Part shown: piece after piece, positions 25,965 to 35,871 of the stretch
Layout of the letters: each line of letters starts with the position of its first letter
Numbering within the stretch: position 1 is the first letter of the stretch
Assembly (NCBI RefSeq): GCF_000423625.1
Contig: NZ_AUII01000022.1
Coordinates: forward strand, 1-64,000
Reading direction: 5' to 3'
DNA length: 64,000 nucleotides
DNA from: Pseudonocardia asaccharolytica DSM 44247 = NBRC 16224
GTDB lineage: Bacteria; Actinomycetota; Actinomycetes; Mycobacteriales; Pseudonocardiaceae
Made by a program: the position numbers and the translations under genes
Notes under the pieces: generated by a model
Told to the model about the DNA's origin: nothing
The model's database searches: none
The model's input: only the letters and a program-made list of their open reading frames with translations

Positions 25965-28454
25965 GTGGGTCGCGACGCGCGCAGTGCAGATTCAGACTCC
26001 TCCGGTTCCCCGTCCGCCCAGTCGAAAAAGACCTTGCCGGAGTGGGCCGACGGCGCATCGCGCCGGGCCGGCGCGGCGCGTACGTCACGTCGCGCTCCGC
26101 GCCCATCCGCCAGACGAGCGAGCCTTGCCGGCCGCTCCGCCGCGGGATCCGCGGTCGCCGCGGCGTCCGCGGGCGTAAGCGTCTCCGCTCCGATCGCCCC
26201 GCCGAGCGGCCCCGACACTACCGAGTCCACGCCGGGCGCCCCGCCGAGCGCGCCCAACTCCACCGCGTCCGTGCCGACGCAGACCGCCGCATCCGATTCG
26301 GCGCTCAGCACGCCGCCTCCGGCCGCCGCTCCGATCGCCCCACCCGCCCCGACCACGGCCGTGGCCGTGGCCGGATCGGGCCTGCCCGACGACCGTTACC
26401 TCAACCGCGAGCTGTCCTGGCTCGACTTCAACGCGCGGGTGCTCGCGCTGGCCGAGGATCCGAGCCAGCCACTGCTGGAACGGGCCAAGTTCCTGGCGAT
26501 CTTCGCGAGCAACCTCGACGAGTTCTACATGGTCCGCGTCGCCGGGCTGAAACGCCGCGACGAAACCGGGCTGGCCGTGCGCAGCGCGGACGGGCTGTCC
26601 CCGCGCGAGCAGCTGGCCCGCATCGCCGCGCGCAGCCAGGTGCTCGCGCGGGCCCACGCCCAGGTGTTCCTCGACGAGGTCCGCCCCGAGCTCGCCGACC
26701 ACGGCATCCACATCAAGCGCTGGCCGGATCTGTCCGCGGCGCAGCGGCAGCGGCTCGCGGAGTACTTCTCCGCCCAGGTCTTCCCGGTGCTCACCCCGCT
26801 CGCGGTCGACCCGGCGCACCCGTTCCCCTACATCTCCGGGCTGTCGCTCAACCTGGCTGTCACCGTCCGCGACCCCGAAGGCCGCACCGAACGGTTCGCC
26901 AGGGTCAAGGTGCCCGACAACGTGCCGCGACTGGTGCGGGTCGAGAGCGACGAGCCGGGCGAGGTCACCTTCCTGCCCATCGAGGATCTCATCTCGGCCC
27001 ACCTCAACGAGCTGTTCACCTCGATGGAGGTGACCGAGGTGCACGCGTTCCGGGTCACTCGCAACGCCGACCTCGAGGTCGAGGAGGACCGCGACGAGGA
27101 CCTGCTGCAGGCGTTGGAGCGCGAACTGGCCCGGCGCCGGTTCGGCCCGCCGGTGCGGCTCGAGGTCGTCGACACGATGAGCGAGCACGTGCTGGAGCTG
27201 CTGCTCCGCGAGCTCGACGTCGACCCGAGCGACGTCGTCACCGTGCCTGGGTTGCTCGATCTCACCACCCTGTGGCAGGTCTACGGCGTCGACCGGCCGG
27301 ACCTGAAGGACGAGCCGTTCGTACCCGCGACGCATCCGGCGTTCGGTGAGCGGGAGACCCCGCTGAGCGTGTTCGCCACCCTGCGCGAGGGCGACGTGCT
27401 CGTGCACCATCCCTACGACTCGTTCTCCACCAGCGTGCAGCGGTTCATCGAGCAGGCCGCGGCCGACCCGGACGTCCTGGCGATCAAGCAGACGCTCTAC
27501 CGCACGTCCGGTGACTCCCCGATCGTCGACGCGCTGATCGAAGCCGCCGGGGCCGGTAAGCAGGTCGTCGCGCTGGTGGAGATCAAGGCACGGTTCGACG
27601 AGCAGGCCAACATCCGGTGGGCGCGCGAGCTGGAGAAGGCGGGCGTGCACGTCGTCTACGGCCTGGTGGGCCTCAAGACGCATTGCAAGACCGCGCTGGT
27701 GGTCCGGCAGGAAGGATCCACCATCCGTCGCTACTGCCACATCGGGACCGGCAACTACAACCCCAAGACCGCCCGGCTCTACGAGGACATCGGGGTGCTC
27801 ACCGCCGACCCGACGATCGGCGCCGACCTCACGAACCTGTTCAACTCGCTCACCGGCTACTCCCGGCAGAACCAGTACCGCAGCCTGCTGGTGGCCCCCT
27901 ACGGGGTGCGCCGGGGCATCGTGCGGCGCATCGAGGACGAGGTCGAGGCGCATCGCCGGGACGACCGGCGGGCCCGGATCCGGATCAAGGTCAACTCGCT
28001 GGTCGACGAGCAGGTGATCGACGCGCTGTACCGGGCCTCGCAGGCCGGCGTCCCGGTCGACATCGTGGTGCGCGGGATCTGCGCGCTGCGGCCCGGTCGG
28101 CCGGGGCTCTCGGAGAACATCCGGGTCCGCTCCATCCTCGGCCGCTTCCTCGAGCACTCCCGGGTCTTCCACTTCGCCGCCGCGGACGAGTACTGGATCG
28201 GCAGCGCCGACATGATGCACCGCAACCTCGACCGCCGGGTCGAGGTGCTGGTGCGCGTCGCCGACCCGATGCTGGCCGACCAGCTCGGTTACGTCTTCGA
28301 CTCCTGCCTGGATCCGGCCACCCGCTGCTGGACGCTGCTGGCCGACGGTGGCTGGGAGCCCTCCCCGCCACCGGGCGCCGATATCGACGAGGTGCGCGAC
28401 CACCAGGCCGAGATGATGGCGCGGCACGCGACCGTGGCGGCCGGCGCCGAATGA
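25965..28454 (+). CDS. ppk: Polyphosphate kinase 1
   Basis: An 829-aa enzyme that polymerises the gamma-phosphate of ATP into polyphosphate. The family core begins near residue 142 ([19 protein letters not shown]) and runs to the end. The phospho-His loop is in [21 protein letters not shown] and the second phospholipase-D-like domain carries [10 protein letters not shown]. The first ~140 residues are a low-complexity Ser/Ala/Pro/Thr-rich extension absent from most family members. The GTG at 25965 is the only start giving it; a later start would lose only this tail. The stop overlaps the next gene's ATG by 4 bp, as for mutT1 in mycobacteria. Confidence 0.95.
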   Translation: MGRDARSADSDSSGSPSAQSKKTLPEWADGASRRAGAARTSRRAPRPSARRASLAGRSAAGSAVAAASAGVSVSAPIAPPSGPDTTESTPGAPPSAPNSTASVPTQTAASDSALSTPPPAAAPIAPPAPTTAVAVAGSGLPDDRYLNRELSWLDFNARVLALAEDPSQPLLERAKFLAIFASNLDEFYMVRVAGLKRRDETGLAVRSADGLSPREQLARIAARSQVLARAHAQVFLDEVRPELADHGIHIKRWPDLSAAQRQRLAEYFSAQVFPVLTPLAVDPAHPFPYISGLSLNLAVTVRDPEGRTERFARVKVPDNVPRLVRVESDEPGEVTFLPIEDLISAHLNELFTSMEVTEVHAFRVTRNADLEVEEDRDEDLLQALERELARRRFGPPVRLEVVDTMSEHVLELLLRELDVDPSDVVTVPGLLDLTTLWQVYGVDRPDLKDEPFVPATHPAFGERETPLSVFATLREGDVLVHHPYDSFSTSVQRFIEQAAADPDVLAIKQTLYRTSGDSPIVDALIEAAGAGKQVVALVEIKARFDEQANIRWARELEKAGVHVVYGLVGLKTHCKTALVVRQEGSTIRRYCHIGTGNYNPKTARLYEDIGVLTADPTIGADLTNLFNSLTGYSRQNQYRSLLVAPYGVRRGIVRRIEDEVEAHRRDDRRARIRIKVNSLVDEQVIDALYRASQAGVPVDIVVRGICALRPGRPGLSENIRVRSILGRFLEHSRVFHFAAADEYWIGSADMMHRNLDRRVEVLVRVADPMLADQLGYVFDSCLDPATRCWTLLADGGWEPSPPPGADIDEVRDHQAEMMARHATVAAGAE

Positions 28455-29350
28455 GCGCCCCGGATCTGATGGTGGCCGACGTGCTGGCGGCCGGCGCCGT
28501 GCTGTGGCGGACATCGGGCGGGGCGGGGCTGCAGATCGCGGTGGTGCACCGGCCGCGCTACGACGACTGGTCGCTGCCCAAGGGCAAGCTCGATGCCGGC
28601 GAGACCATGGCCGCCGCCGCCGTCCGCGAGGTGGGCGAGGAGACCGGGTTCCGGATCCGGCTCGGGCGGCGGCTCGGCGACGTGCGCTATCCGGTGGCGG
28701 GCGCGGCCAAGCTGGTGCGCTACTGGGCGGGCCAGGCGCTCGACGACGGCCCCGGCTTCATCCCGAATGCCGAGACCGACGAACTGCGCTGGCTCGCGCC
28801 CACCGAGGCCATGGACGTACTGTCCTACGACCGCGACCGGGAGATCCTCGAGCGGTTCGCCGAGCGTCCGGTTCCGACCTCGGTGCTGCTCCTGGTTCGG
28901 CACGCCAAGGCGGGCAGCCGCGAGGGCTGGAACGGCGAGGATGCGCTCCGGCCCCTGTCGCGGGCCGGTCAGGCCCAGGTCGTCGAGCTCACCGGGCTGC
29001 TGTTGTTGTTCGGGCCCGATCGCATCCACAGCGCACCCCCGCTGCGCTGTCGGCAGTCCGTCACCCCGCTCGCGGACCTGCTGGGACTCGACGTGGTCGC
29101 CGAGCCACGGCTCGGCGAGGTCGGCTACCACAACGACCCGGCCGGGGGCCTGGCCCGGCTGCGCGAGCTCGCGGCGATGCCCGGCGTGACGGTGCTGTGC
29201 GACCAGGGCGGGGTGATCCCCGCGGCGGTCGGCCACCTCACCGCCGAGTCCGACCGCGAGATCCGGGCGGCCAAGGGCAGCATCTGGGTGTTGGGCAGCC
29301 GCGACGGCCGCACTCTCTTCGCCGACCACTACCCCACTCCCAGCCGCTAG
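28451..29350 (+). CDS. mutT1: Nudix hydrolase fused to histidine phosphatase (MutT1-like)
   Basis: A 299-aa fusion. Residues 1-140 are a Nudix domain with the complete box G45-x5-E-x7-REVGEETGF (45-67). Residues 150-299 are a histidine-phosphatase domain with [12 protein letters not shown] (from about 151). In mycobacterial MutT1 this pair sanitises 8-oxo-GTP and related nucleotides and cleaves dinucleoside polyphosphates. It is translationally coupled to ppk (ATGA overlap). The TAG stop is embedded in a 19-bp tandem duplication. Confidence 0.92.
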   Translation: MSAPDLMVADVLAAGAVLWRTSGGAGLQIAVVHRPRYDDWSLPKGKLDAGETMAAAAVREVGEETGFRIRLGRRLGDVRYPVAGAAKLVRYWAGQALDDGPGFIPNAETDELRWLAPTEAMDVLSYDRDREILERFAERPVPTSVLLLVRHAKAGSREGWNGEDALRPLSRAGQAQVVELTGLLLLFGPDRIHSAPPLRCRQSVTPLADLLGLDVVAEPRLGEVGYHNDPAGGLARLRELAAMPGVTVLCDQGGVIPAAVGHLTAESDREIRAAKGSIWVLGSRDGRTLFADHYPTPSR

Positions 29351-29370
29351 GCCCACTCCCAGCCGCTAGG
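29333..29370. repeat. 19-bp tandem duplication at the 3' end of mutT1
   Basis: The unit cccactcccagccgctagg occurs at 29333-29351 and again at 29352-29370, followed by a partial third copy (cccactcc). It contains the TAG stop, so the stop codon has been duplicated without changing the protein. Confidence 0.9.
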
Positions 29371-29430
29371 CCCACTCCTCGCGAGTCGTGGTATTCCCGA
29401 GCGCGAGTCGGGGTCGGGCCGCGGCAGCGG

Positions 29431-30072
29431 CTACTTCTTGGGCTTGGCCGTCCTCCGGGCGGGCTTGGCGGTGCCCTCGACCGTCGACTTCGCCGCCGTC
29501 TTCGCGACCGTCTTCGGCGCCGCCTTCGCGGCCGTCTTCGGCGTCCCCTTCGCAGTCGTCTTCGGCGTCCCCTTCGCAGTCGTCTTCGGCGTCCCCTTCG
29601 CAGTCGTCTTCGAGGTGGCCTTGCTCTCGGTCGCCCTCGCCGGCTTCTTCTCGGAGAACGACGCCGACGCCTTGGCCTTGCCCGACGACAACCGGGCCGG
29701 CTTCGCCTTCGGTGCAGCCGCCGCCTCGGCGGTCGGAGCTGCGGCCGTCGAGGGCGTGCGCCGGGCCCTGCGGGCCGGAGCCGGACGGGTCGACACGCCG
29801 TTCCCGCTCACCAACGATTTGAAGCTCGTGCCGGGCCGGAACGCCGGGACCGTCGTCGCCGGGACGTTGACCGTCTCCCCGGTACGCGGGTTGCGCGCAA
29901 CCCGCGCCGCACGGGCCCTCGCCTCGAACACGCCGAAACCGGTGAGCGAAACGGACCCGCCGGAGCCGACGGTGTCCACGATGATCTCGAGCAGCCCGTC
30001 GACCGCCGAGGCGGCGGTTCGCCGGTCCCCGAGGCGCGCTGCGAGCGCGTCCACAAGCTGGGATTTGTTCAT
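29431..30072 (-). CDS. hupB: HU-family nucleoid protein with long lysine/alanine-rich tail
   Basis: A 213-aa DNA-binding protein. Residues 1-90 are the HU fold ([49 protein letters not shown]). Residues 91-213 form a basic tail of [12 protein letters not shown] repeats resembling eukaryotic histone H1 tails, the hallmark of actinobacterial HupB/HupS. It compacts DNA and, in mycobacteria, affects growth and drug tolerance. The tail is encoded partly by three perfect 24-bp repeats. It lies downstream of leuCD on the same strand but is separated by a strong terminator, so it has its own promoter. Confidence 0.95.
   Translation of the reverse strand: MNKSQLVDALAARLGDRRTAASAVDGLLEIIVDTVGSGGSVSLTGFGVFEARARAARVARNPRTGETVNVPATTVPAFRPGTSFKSLVSGNGVSTRPAPARRARRTPSTAAAPTAEAAAAPKAKPARLSSGKAKASASFSEKKPARATESKATSKTTAKGTPKTTAKGTPKTTAKGTPKTAAKAAPKTVAKTAAKSTVEGTAKPARRTAKPKK
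29534..29605. repeat. Three 24-bp tandem repeats inside hupB tail
   Basis: The units at 29534-29557, 29558-29581 and 29582-29605 are identical (gtcttcggcgtccccttcgc-agtc on the + strand). Each encodes eight residues of the basic tail. Perfect identity at the nucleotide level points to recent expansion and possible length variation between strains. Confidence 0.92.
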
Positions 30073-30120
30073 GGATGCGCACCGTAGAGCTTTCGGGCAC
30101 GCAACACCAGGCGCAACGCC

Positions 30121-30175
30121 AAAAAACCCCTTGCCGTGCAACGGGTGTCTTCGACGGACCGTTGCACGGCAAGGG
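30121..30175 (-). terminator. Intrinsic terminator after leuD
   Basis: A perfect 15-bp stem (cccttgccgtgcaac at 30128-30142 pairing with 30161-30175) with an 18-base loop is followed, reading leftward, by a run of six Ts (complement of 30121-30126). It is a textbook intrinsic terminator 16 bases after the leuD stop, and it isolates leuCD from hupB. Confidence 0.9.
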
Positions 30176-30190
30176 CTCGACCCGGTCGGG

Positions 30191-30787
30191 TCAGCGAACG
30201 GGGGTGGTGACCGGCAGCCGAGCCGGACGGCCGGCCTCGAACGCAGCGATGTCGTCGGTGTGCCGCAGGGTGAGCCCGATGTCGTCGAGCCCCTCCAACA
30301 GGCGCCACCGGGTGTAGTCGTCGATCTCGAATCCGACGGTCAGGTCCTTCGCCTGCACCGTCTTCTCCCGCAGGTCGACGGTGACCTCGGTGCCGGGCTC
30401 GTTCTCCAGGAGCTTCCACAGCAGTTCGACGTCGGGCTGTGTGACTTGGGCCGCGATCAGGCCCTGCTTCGCGGAGTTGCCGCGGAAGATGTCGGCGAAA
30501 CGAGAGGAGATGACGACACGGAATCCATAGTCCATCAGCGCCCATACGGCGTGCTCGCGCGACGAGCCGGTGCCGAAGTCCGGACCGGCCACCAGCACCG
30601 AGCCCCGAGAGAAGGGCTCGATGTTGAGAACGAAACTCTCGTCGGCCCGCCATGCCGAGAACAGCCCGTCGGCGAACCCGGTGCGGGTCACCCGCTTCAG
30701 ATATACGGCCGGGATGATCTGGTCGGTGTCCACGTTGGACCGGCGCAGCGGGACGCCGATTCCCGTGTGTGTGGTGAACGGCTCCAT
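30191..30787 (-). CDS. leuD: 3-isopropylmalate dehydratase small subunit
   Basis: A 198-aa subunit of isopropylmalate isomerase, which interconverts 2- and 3-isopropylmalate in leucine synthesis. It begins [31 protein letters not shown], with the substrate loop [17 protein letters not shown] near residue 70. The ATG at 30787 fits the family start. AGGAGG lies 12 bases before it, and an in-frame ATG at 30808 would add seven residues. It follows leuC by 76 bp with a palindromic element between the two genes, which could make the two subunits unequally expressed. Confidence 0.95.
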   Translation of the reverse strand: MEPFTTHTGIGVPLRRSNVDTDQIIPAVYLKRVTRTGFADGLFSAWRADESFVLNIEPFSRGSVLVAGPDFGTGSSREHAVWALMDYGFRVVISSRFADIFRGNSAKQGLIAAQVTQPDVELLWKLLENEPGTEVTVDLREKTVQAKDLTVGFEIDDYTRWRLLEGLDDIGLTLRHTDDIAAFEAGRPARLPVTTPVR

Positions 30788-30814
30788 GCTCGGGAAATCC
30801 CTCCTCAATCGGGG

Positions 30815-30858
30815 CCGTGAGTGCGTAACAGTGTTCTAACACTGTTACGCACTCACGG
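30815..30858. repeat. Dispersed palindromic element, copy 2 (between leuC and leuD)
   Basis: Perfect 21-bp arms (ccgtgagtgcgtaacagtgtt and complement) with a ct loop, identical in its core to the copies at 23334 and 59654. It lies within the leuCD operon, where a strong hairpin could cause partial termination or protect the upstream mRNA. Confidence 0.92.
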
Positions 30859-30863
30859 GCAGG

Positions 30864-32291
<1,428 letters not shown>

Positions 32292-32340
32292 GGCGCTGCC
32301 TCCTGTTCGATATGCGGCCCCGCGTGGGAATGGTATGGAT

Positions 32341-32357
32341 TTCCCATATATTGGGAA
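32341..32357. promoter_or_regulatory. Candidate IclR operator between leuC and its regulator gene
   Basis: The sequence ttccca-tatat-tgggaa is an inverted repeat with 6-bp arms in the only AT-rich stretch of the 80-bp divergent spacer. It lies 14 bases upstream of the iclR ATG, where it would overlap both promoters. A tagtat hexamer at 32360-32365 may be the -10 box of the regulator gene, giving a very short or absent leader. Confidence 0.5.
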
Positions 32358-32371
32358 GTTAGTATCGAGGC

Positions 32372-33082
32372 ATGAGACAGTCTAGCGGCATCGGGGTGCT
32401 CGACAAGGCCGTGGGGGTCCTGCGGGCCGTGGCCGCCGAGCCGTGTGGTCTGTCCGAGCTGTGCGAGCGCACCGGGATGCCCAGGGCCACCGCCCATCGC
32501 CTCGCCGTCGGGCTGGAGGTGCACGGGCTGCTGCACCGCGGCGCCGACGGCCGATGGCGCCCCGGCCCGACGCTCGCCGAGCTGGCCAGCGGTCACGGCG
32601 ACCCCCTGCTCGAGGCCGCCGCGTCCGTGCTCCCGCGGCTGCGCGATCTCACCGGGGCGAGTGTGCAGCTCTACCGGCGCGATGGCATCCACCGGATCTG
32701 CGTCGCCGCCGCCGAGCCTGCCAGCGGCCTGCGCGACACCGTTCCCGTCGGCACCCGGCTGCCGATGTCGGCAGGCTCCGGCGCCAAGGTCCTCGCCGCC
32801 TGGTCCGACCCCGCCACCCAGCGCGCCGTGCTCGCCGAGGCGATCTTCACCGAACGGGTGCTGCTCGACGTCCGCCGCCGTGGCTGGGCGCAGAGCGTCG
32901 CCGAACGCGAGTCGGGCGTCGCGAGCGTGTCCGCTCCGGTCCACGACGGCGCCGGGAACGTCGTGGCCGCCGTCTCCGTGTCCGGGCCCATCGACCGGAT
33001 CGGCCGGCGCCCCGGGGCCCGCTGGGCCACCGATCTCCTCGCCGCCGCGGAGGCCCTGCACCAACGGCTCAAATCCGGCTGA
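32372..33082 (+). CDS. ndgR: IclR-family transcriptional regulator of leuCD
   Basis: A 236-aa repressor. Residues 1-70 are the winged helix-turn-helix ([29 protein letters not shown]), and residues 75-236 are the IclR effector domain ([53 protein letters not shown]). In Streptomyces (NdgR) and Corynebacterium (LtbR) the orthologue next to leuCD controls leucine and related amino-acid genes. The divergent arrangement and the operator-like palindrome support autoregulation and leuCD control here; the effector is not deducible. Confidence 0.9.
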   Translation: MRQSSGIGVLDKAVGVLRAVAAEPCGLSELCERTGMPRATAHRLAVGLEVHGLLHRGADGRWRPGPTLAELASGHGDPLLEAAASVLPRLRDLTGASVQLYRRDGIHRICVAAAEPASGLRDTVPVGTRLPMSAGSGAKVLAAWSDPATQRAVLAEAIFTERVLLDVRRRGWAQSVAERESGVASVSAPVHDGAGNVVAAVSVSGPIDRIGRRPGARWATDLLAAAEALHQRLKSG

Positions 33083-33190
33083 CCCGCCAGCCCCGTCCCG
33101 GAATTCGGGCACCGCAACGCTAACGTGACCTTCGCTGCGGCCGATGAACCTCGCAGAGCGCGGACCTGCATCCAGACGAAATGGACGATG

Positions 33191-34930
33191 ATGACCTACC
33201 TCCTCGGTATCGATGTCGGGACCACGCGTACCGCGGCGGCGATCAGCCGCCTCGACGGACGGGCCACCGATGCCGAGATGGTCAACCTCGGTGCCCGGTC
33301 CGTCGACGTCCCGTCGGTGCTGTTCATGGCCGGGGATGGGTCGGTGGTGGTGGGGGAGGCGGCCGAGCGGCGGGCGGTGACCGATCCGGACCGGGTGGTG
33401 CGGGAGTTCAAGCGGCGGGTGGGGGATCCCACCCCGGTGGTGGTGGCCGGGCGGGCGTGGGCGGCCGAGGAGCTCTCGGCGCGGTTGGTGCGCTGGGTGA
33501 CCGATCGGGTGGCCGAGCGGGAGGGTGGGCCGGCGGCGCGGATCGCGGTGACCCATCCGGCGGCGTGGGGGGCGCACAAGCGGGAGCTGCTGGCCGGGGC
33601 GCTGGCCGGGCAGGGGCTGGCGGTGACGTTTTTGGCCGAGCCGCAGGCCGCGGCGCTGCACTACGCCGGCGCCGAGCGGGTCGAGCCGGGCTCGACGATC
33701 GCGGTGTATGACCTGGGTGGGGGGACCTTCGACGCGGCGGTGGTGCGCAAGGCCGACGGGGCGTTCGGGCTGTTGGGGCGGCCGGAGGGGATCGAGCGGC
33801 TGGGCGGGGTGGATTTCGACCAGGCGGTGTTCGAGCACGTGCTGGCCGGGTGTCCGGGGGTGTTCGAGGGGTTGGACGAGGCGGATCCGGCGGTGTTGGG
33901 GGCGGTGGCGCGGGTGCGGCGGGAGTGCACCGAGGCCAAGGAGGCGCTCTCGGCGGATACCGAGGTGTCGATTCCGGTGTTGTTGCCGGGGCAGCAGTCG
34001 GCGGTGCGGTTGCATCGCAGCGAGTTCGAGGGGTTGATCCGGGAGCGGGTGGAGGAGACGGTGGCGGCGCTGCGCCGGGCGGTGGGCTCGGCGGGGTTGA
34101 CCCCGGAGCAGCTGTCGGCGGTGTTGCTGGTGGGCGGGTCCTCGCGGGTTCCGCTGGTGGCCCAGTTGGTGTCCGAGCAGGTGGGCCGGCCGGTCGCGGT
34201 GGACGCCGACCCGAAGAACGCCATCGCCAAGGGCGCGGTGCTCGCACTGGCGCCGCCGCAGGCGGACGCCGGCGCCACCGGCGAACAGACCCAGGTCGCG
34301 ACGGGCGGGTTTCCGGCCGCCCCGGCGCCTGGCCCCCGATCCGCCCCGATGCCCCCACCCCCGCCGCCGAAGGGCGGACTCGCGGCCGCGGCCGCGCCGC
34401 TCGCGGGCGCCGGCCCCAAGCCCCGCACCGATGAGCTCCCCGCGACGACCGGCGGATATGGCGTCGCCGCCCACCTGCCCGACGAACCGCACCATGGCTA
34501 CGCCGAGCACGACTACGCCGAGGATCCCGGCGAGCGGCGCAAGCCGGTGTTGCTGGTCGGCGCGGGCGGGGTGCTGGCGGCGCTGGCCGTCGTCGGCGCG
34601 ATGCTGTTCTGGCCGCACGGCAGCCCGACGAGCAAGGCCAACACCCGCTTCGAGCCCTCGGCCCCCACCCCCACGTCGATCGTCGACGAGCCGCCCCCCT
34701 CGGCCCTGAACCAGCCCGTCCAGGACCCCCAACGGCCGACGCAGGCCCCGCGAACCGCTCCCCCGGTCACCGAGCAGCCCCCGCCCGTCGTGCCCCCGCC
34801 GGCGACGACCACCGCGCCGCCGCCGACCACCACCACCAAGCCACCGACCACCACCAAGCCACCGACCACCACCAACCCGCCGACGAGCCCGCCGCCATCC
34901 GGGTCGCCCGCGCCCTCGACCGGAGATTGA
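33191..34930 (+). CDS. Membrane-anchored Hsp70/DnaK-like ATPase
   Basis: A 579-aa protein. Residues 1-350 are an Hsp70-type actin-fold ATPase: phosphate-1 LLGIDVGTTRTAAAI, phosphate-2 VYDLGGGTFDAAVV, adenosine motif LLVGGSSRVPLVAQL. The peptide-binding domain is absent. After a Pro/Ala-rich linker there is one membrane helix (about 451-474, LVGAGGVLAALAVVGAMLFW) and a Pro/Thr-rich tail (repeated KPPTTT). The ATPase should face the cytoplasm with the tail outside. Such proteins occur in actinobacteria, without assigned function. In the ATPase part (33330-34230) third codon positions are strikingly G-rich, unlike the C-rich tail and neighbours. ATG 33188 is an alternative start. Confidence 0.85.
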   Translation: MTYLLGIDVGTTRTAAAISRLDGRATDAEMVNLGARSVDVPSVLFMAGDGSVVVGEAAERRAVTDPDRVVREFKRRVGDPTPVVVAGRAWAAEELSARLVRWVTDRVAEREGGPAARIAVTHPAAWGAHKRELLAGALAGQGLAVTFLAEPQAAALHYAGAERVEPGSTIAVYDLGGGTFDAAVVRKADGAFGLLGRPEGIERLGGVDFDQAVFEHVLAGCPGVFEGLDEADPAVLGAVARVRRECTEAKEALSADTEVSIPVLLPGQQSAVRLHRSEFEGLIRERVEETVAALRRAVGSAGLTPEQLSAVLLVGGSSRVPLVAQLVSEQVGRPVAVDADPKNAIAKGAVLALAPPQADAGATGEQTQVATGGFPAAPAPGPRSAPMPPPPPPKGGLAAAAAPLAGAGPKPRTDELPATTGGYGVAAHLPDEPHHGYAEHDYAEDPGERRKPVLLVGAGGVLAALAVVGAMLFWPHGSPTSKANTRFEPSAPTPTSIVDEPPPSALNQPVQDPQRPTQAPRTAPPVTEQPPPVVPPPATTTAPPPTTTTKPPTTTKPPTTTNPPTSPPPSGSPAPSTGD

Positions 34931-34937
34931 GGCCCCT

Positions 34938-34963
34938 CGGCGCCGCCCGTTCGGGCGGCGCCG
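34938..34963 (+). terminator. GC-rich hairpin after the Hsp70-like gene
   Basis: Arms cggcgccgcccg (34938-34949) and cgggcggcgccg (34952-34963) form a nearly closed 12-bp stem 8 bases after the TGA. There is no U-tract, as is usual for actinobacterial hairpin terminators. Confidence 0.65.
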
Positions 34964-35015
34964 GGCACCCGACTCGAGCCAGCCCGCCCGCCGGCGCAGC
35001 CCGGCCAACCGGGAA

Positions 35016-35483
35016 GGGACTGTAAGAACATCGGTGTAACTCCGATCAAGGAGTGTGGACCCGATGACTGACCTGATGCCTGAGCCGCTTGTCGACCTCG
35101 ACGCTGGTGCTGGGGACGAGCCGTCGGCGTCGACGGCCCCGGTGCCGGACGTCCTGGACGCGGTGGACGAGCAGCTGATCGCCCGGCTGGCCGGGCGAGC
35201 GCGGGAGAACGGACTGGCGCTGACCGGCGAGGGCGGTCTGCTCGCCCAGCTGACCAAGCGGCTGGTGGAGTCCGCGCTGGAAGGCGAGATCACCGACCAT
35301 CTCGGCTACGACCGGCACGTCCCGGCCGGCCGGGACGGCGGGGACTCCCGCAACGGCCACCGCACCAAGACCGCGTGGACCGAGGTCGGCCCGGTCGAGA
35401 TCGACGTCCCCCGGGACCGGAACGGCTCGTTCCAGCCGCAGATCGTCGCCAAGCGGCAGCGGCGGCTCTCCGGGGTGGACGAG
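35016..35483 (+). mobile_element. Left part of an IS256-family insertion sequence
   Basis: The element probably starts at the gggactgtaagaacatcggtgtaact stretch typical of IS256-type left ends, just upstream of the transposase start. Homology stops near 35483. No right end or second inverted repeat is seen before the tRNA genes that begin at 35635, so the right two thirds have been deleted. Confidence 0.7.
35064..35483 (+). pseudogene. IS256-family transposase, N-terminal fragment
   Basis: The fragment carries the conserved N-terminal blocks of IS256 (Mutator-like) transposases: LTKRLVESALEGEITDHLGY, NGHRTKTAWTEVGPVEIDVPRDRNGSF and KRQRRLSGVDE. The normal continuation into the DDE catalytic core is missing. 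After SGVDE the frame runs on through unrelated DNA and then antisense through tRNA-Glu to a stop at 35672. It therefore cannot transpose. The start may be ATG 35064 or GTG 35055. Confidence 0.85.
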
Positions 35484-35594
35484 CAGGATCTTCGGATCAG
35501 CCGATCGAGGATGCCGGCCATACCCGCGAGCGGCTTCGTGATCTCGGACGTGAGGCGCGCACCCGGGGCTGCCGCGGCGGGCGCGGAACAAAGA

Positions 35595-35628
35595 AGGTCC
35601 TCGTTCCGGATCTCCGGAACGAGGACCT
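35595..35628 (-). terminator. Intrinsic terminator of the tRNA-Gln/tRNA-Glu unit
   Basis: A perfect 15-bp stem (aggtcctcgttccgg and complement) with a 4-base loop is followed leftward by TTCTTTGTT. It lies 7 bases past the 3' end of tRNA-Glu, reading away from gltX. Confidence 0.85.
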
Positions 35629-35634
35629 CCGTGG

Positions 35635-35707
35635 TAGCCCCGACGGGATTTGAACCCGCGCTACCGCCTTGAGAGGGCGGCGTCCTAGGCCGCTAGACGA
35701 CGGGGCC
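35635..35707 (-). tRNA. tRNA-Glu (anticodon CTC)
   Basis: A 73-nt cloverleaf read on the minus strand. The acceptor GGCCCCG pairs with CGGGGCT (the G1-U72 pair is also found in other actinobacterial tRNA-Glu genes). The D-arm contains TCTAGCGGCCTAGGA, the anticodon loop has CTC, and the T-loop is GGGTTCGAATCCC. CCA follows A73 in the DNA. It is near gltX, the enzyme that charges it. Confidence 0.95.
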
Positions 35708-35732
35708 CCGGGAAACGTTTATGGCGTTTCCG

Positions 35733-35804
35733 CTGGGGTACCAGGACTCGAACCTAGACTAACTGAACCAGAATCAGTCGTGCTGCCAATTACACCATAC
35801 CCCA
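35733..35804 (-). tRNA. tRNA-Gln (anticodon CTG)
   Basis: A 72-nt cloverleaf on the minus strand: acceptor TGGGGTA with TACCCCA, anticodon stem ACTGA/TCAGT around TTCTGGT (CTG anticodon), T-loop GGTTCGAGTCC. CCA is not encoded. In actinobacteria this tRNA is charged with Glu by GltX and then amidated by GatCAB; gatB is at the right end of this window. Confidence 0.95.
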
Positions 35805-35871
35805 ATGGATCACGTTCACCGGGCCCAGCTCGCGAGTTGAGAACCGGTGTCCGTGTCCTGCGCGAGCCACT

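Noticed and set aside
26085-28514. 809-codon minus-strand frame opposite ppk
   Set aside because: Complement of a textbook polyphosphate kinase; composition is His/Asp/Val/Gly-rich as expected for a shadow frame.
30810-30860. Frames starting M-L-E-H-C-Y-A-L-T at several sites
   Set aside because: The same peptide start appears wherever the palindromic element occurs (23334, 30815, 59654). It is translation of the repeat, not a gene family.
34800-34900. Tandem repeat array in ccaccgaccaccacc-like sequence
   Set aside because: It encodes the Pro/Thr-rich tail of the Hsp70-like protein and is explained as low-complexity coding sequence.
35483-35672. Extension of the IS256 transposase frame to 205 codons
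   Set aside because: Past residue ~140 the frame reads unrelated DNA and then tRNA-Glu in antisense (the familiar PTGFEPALPP). It is not part of the protein.
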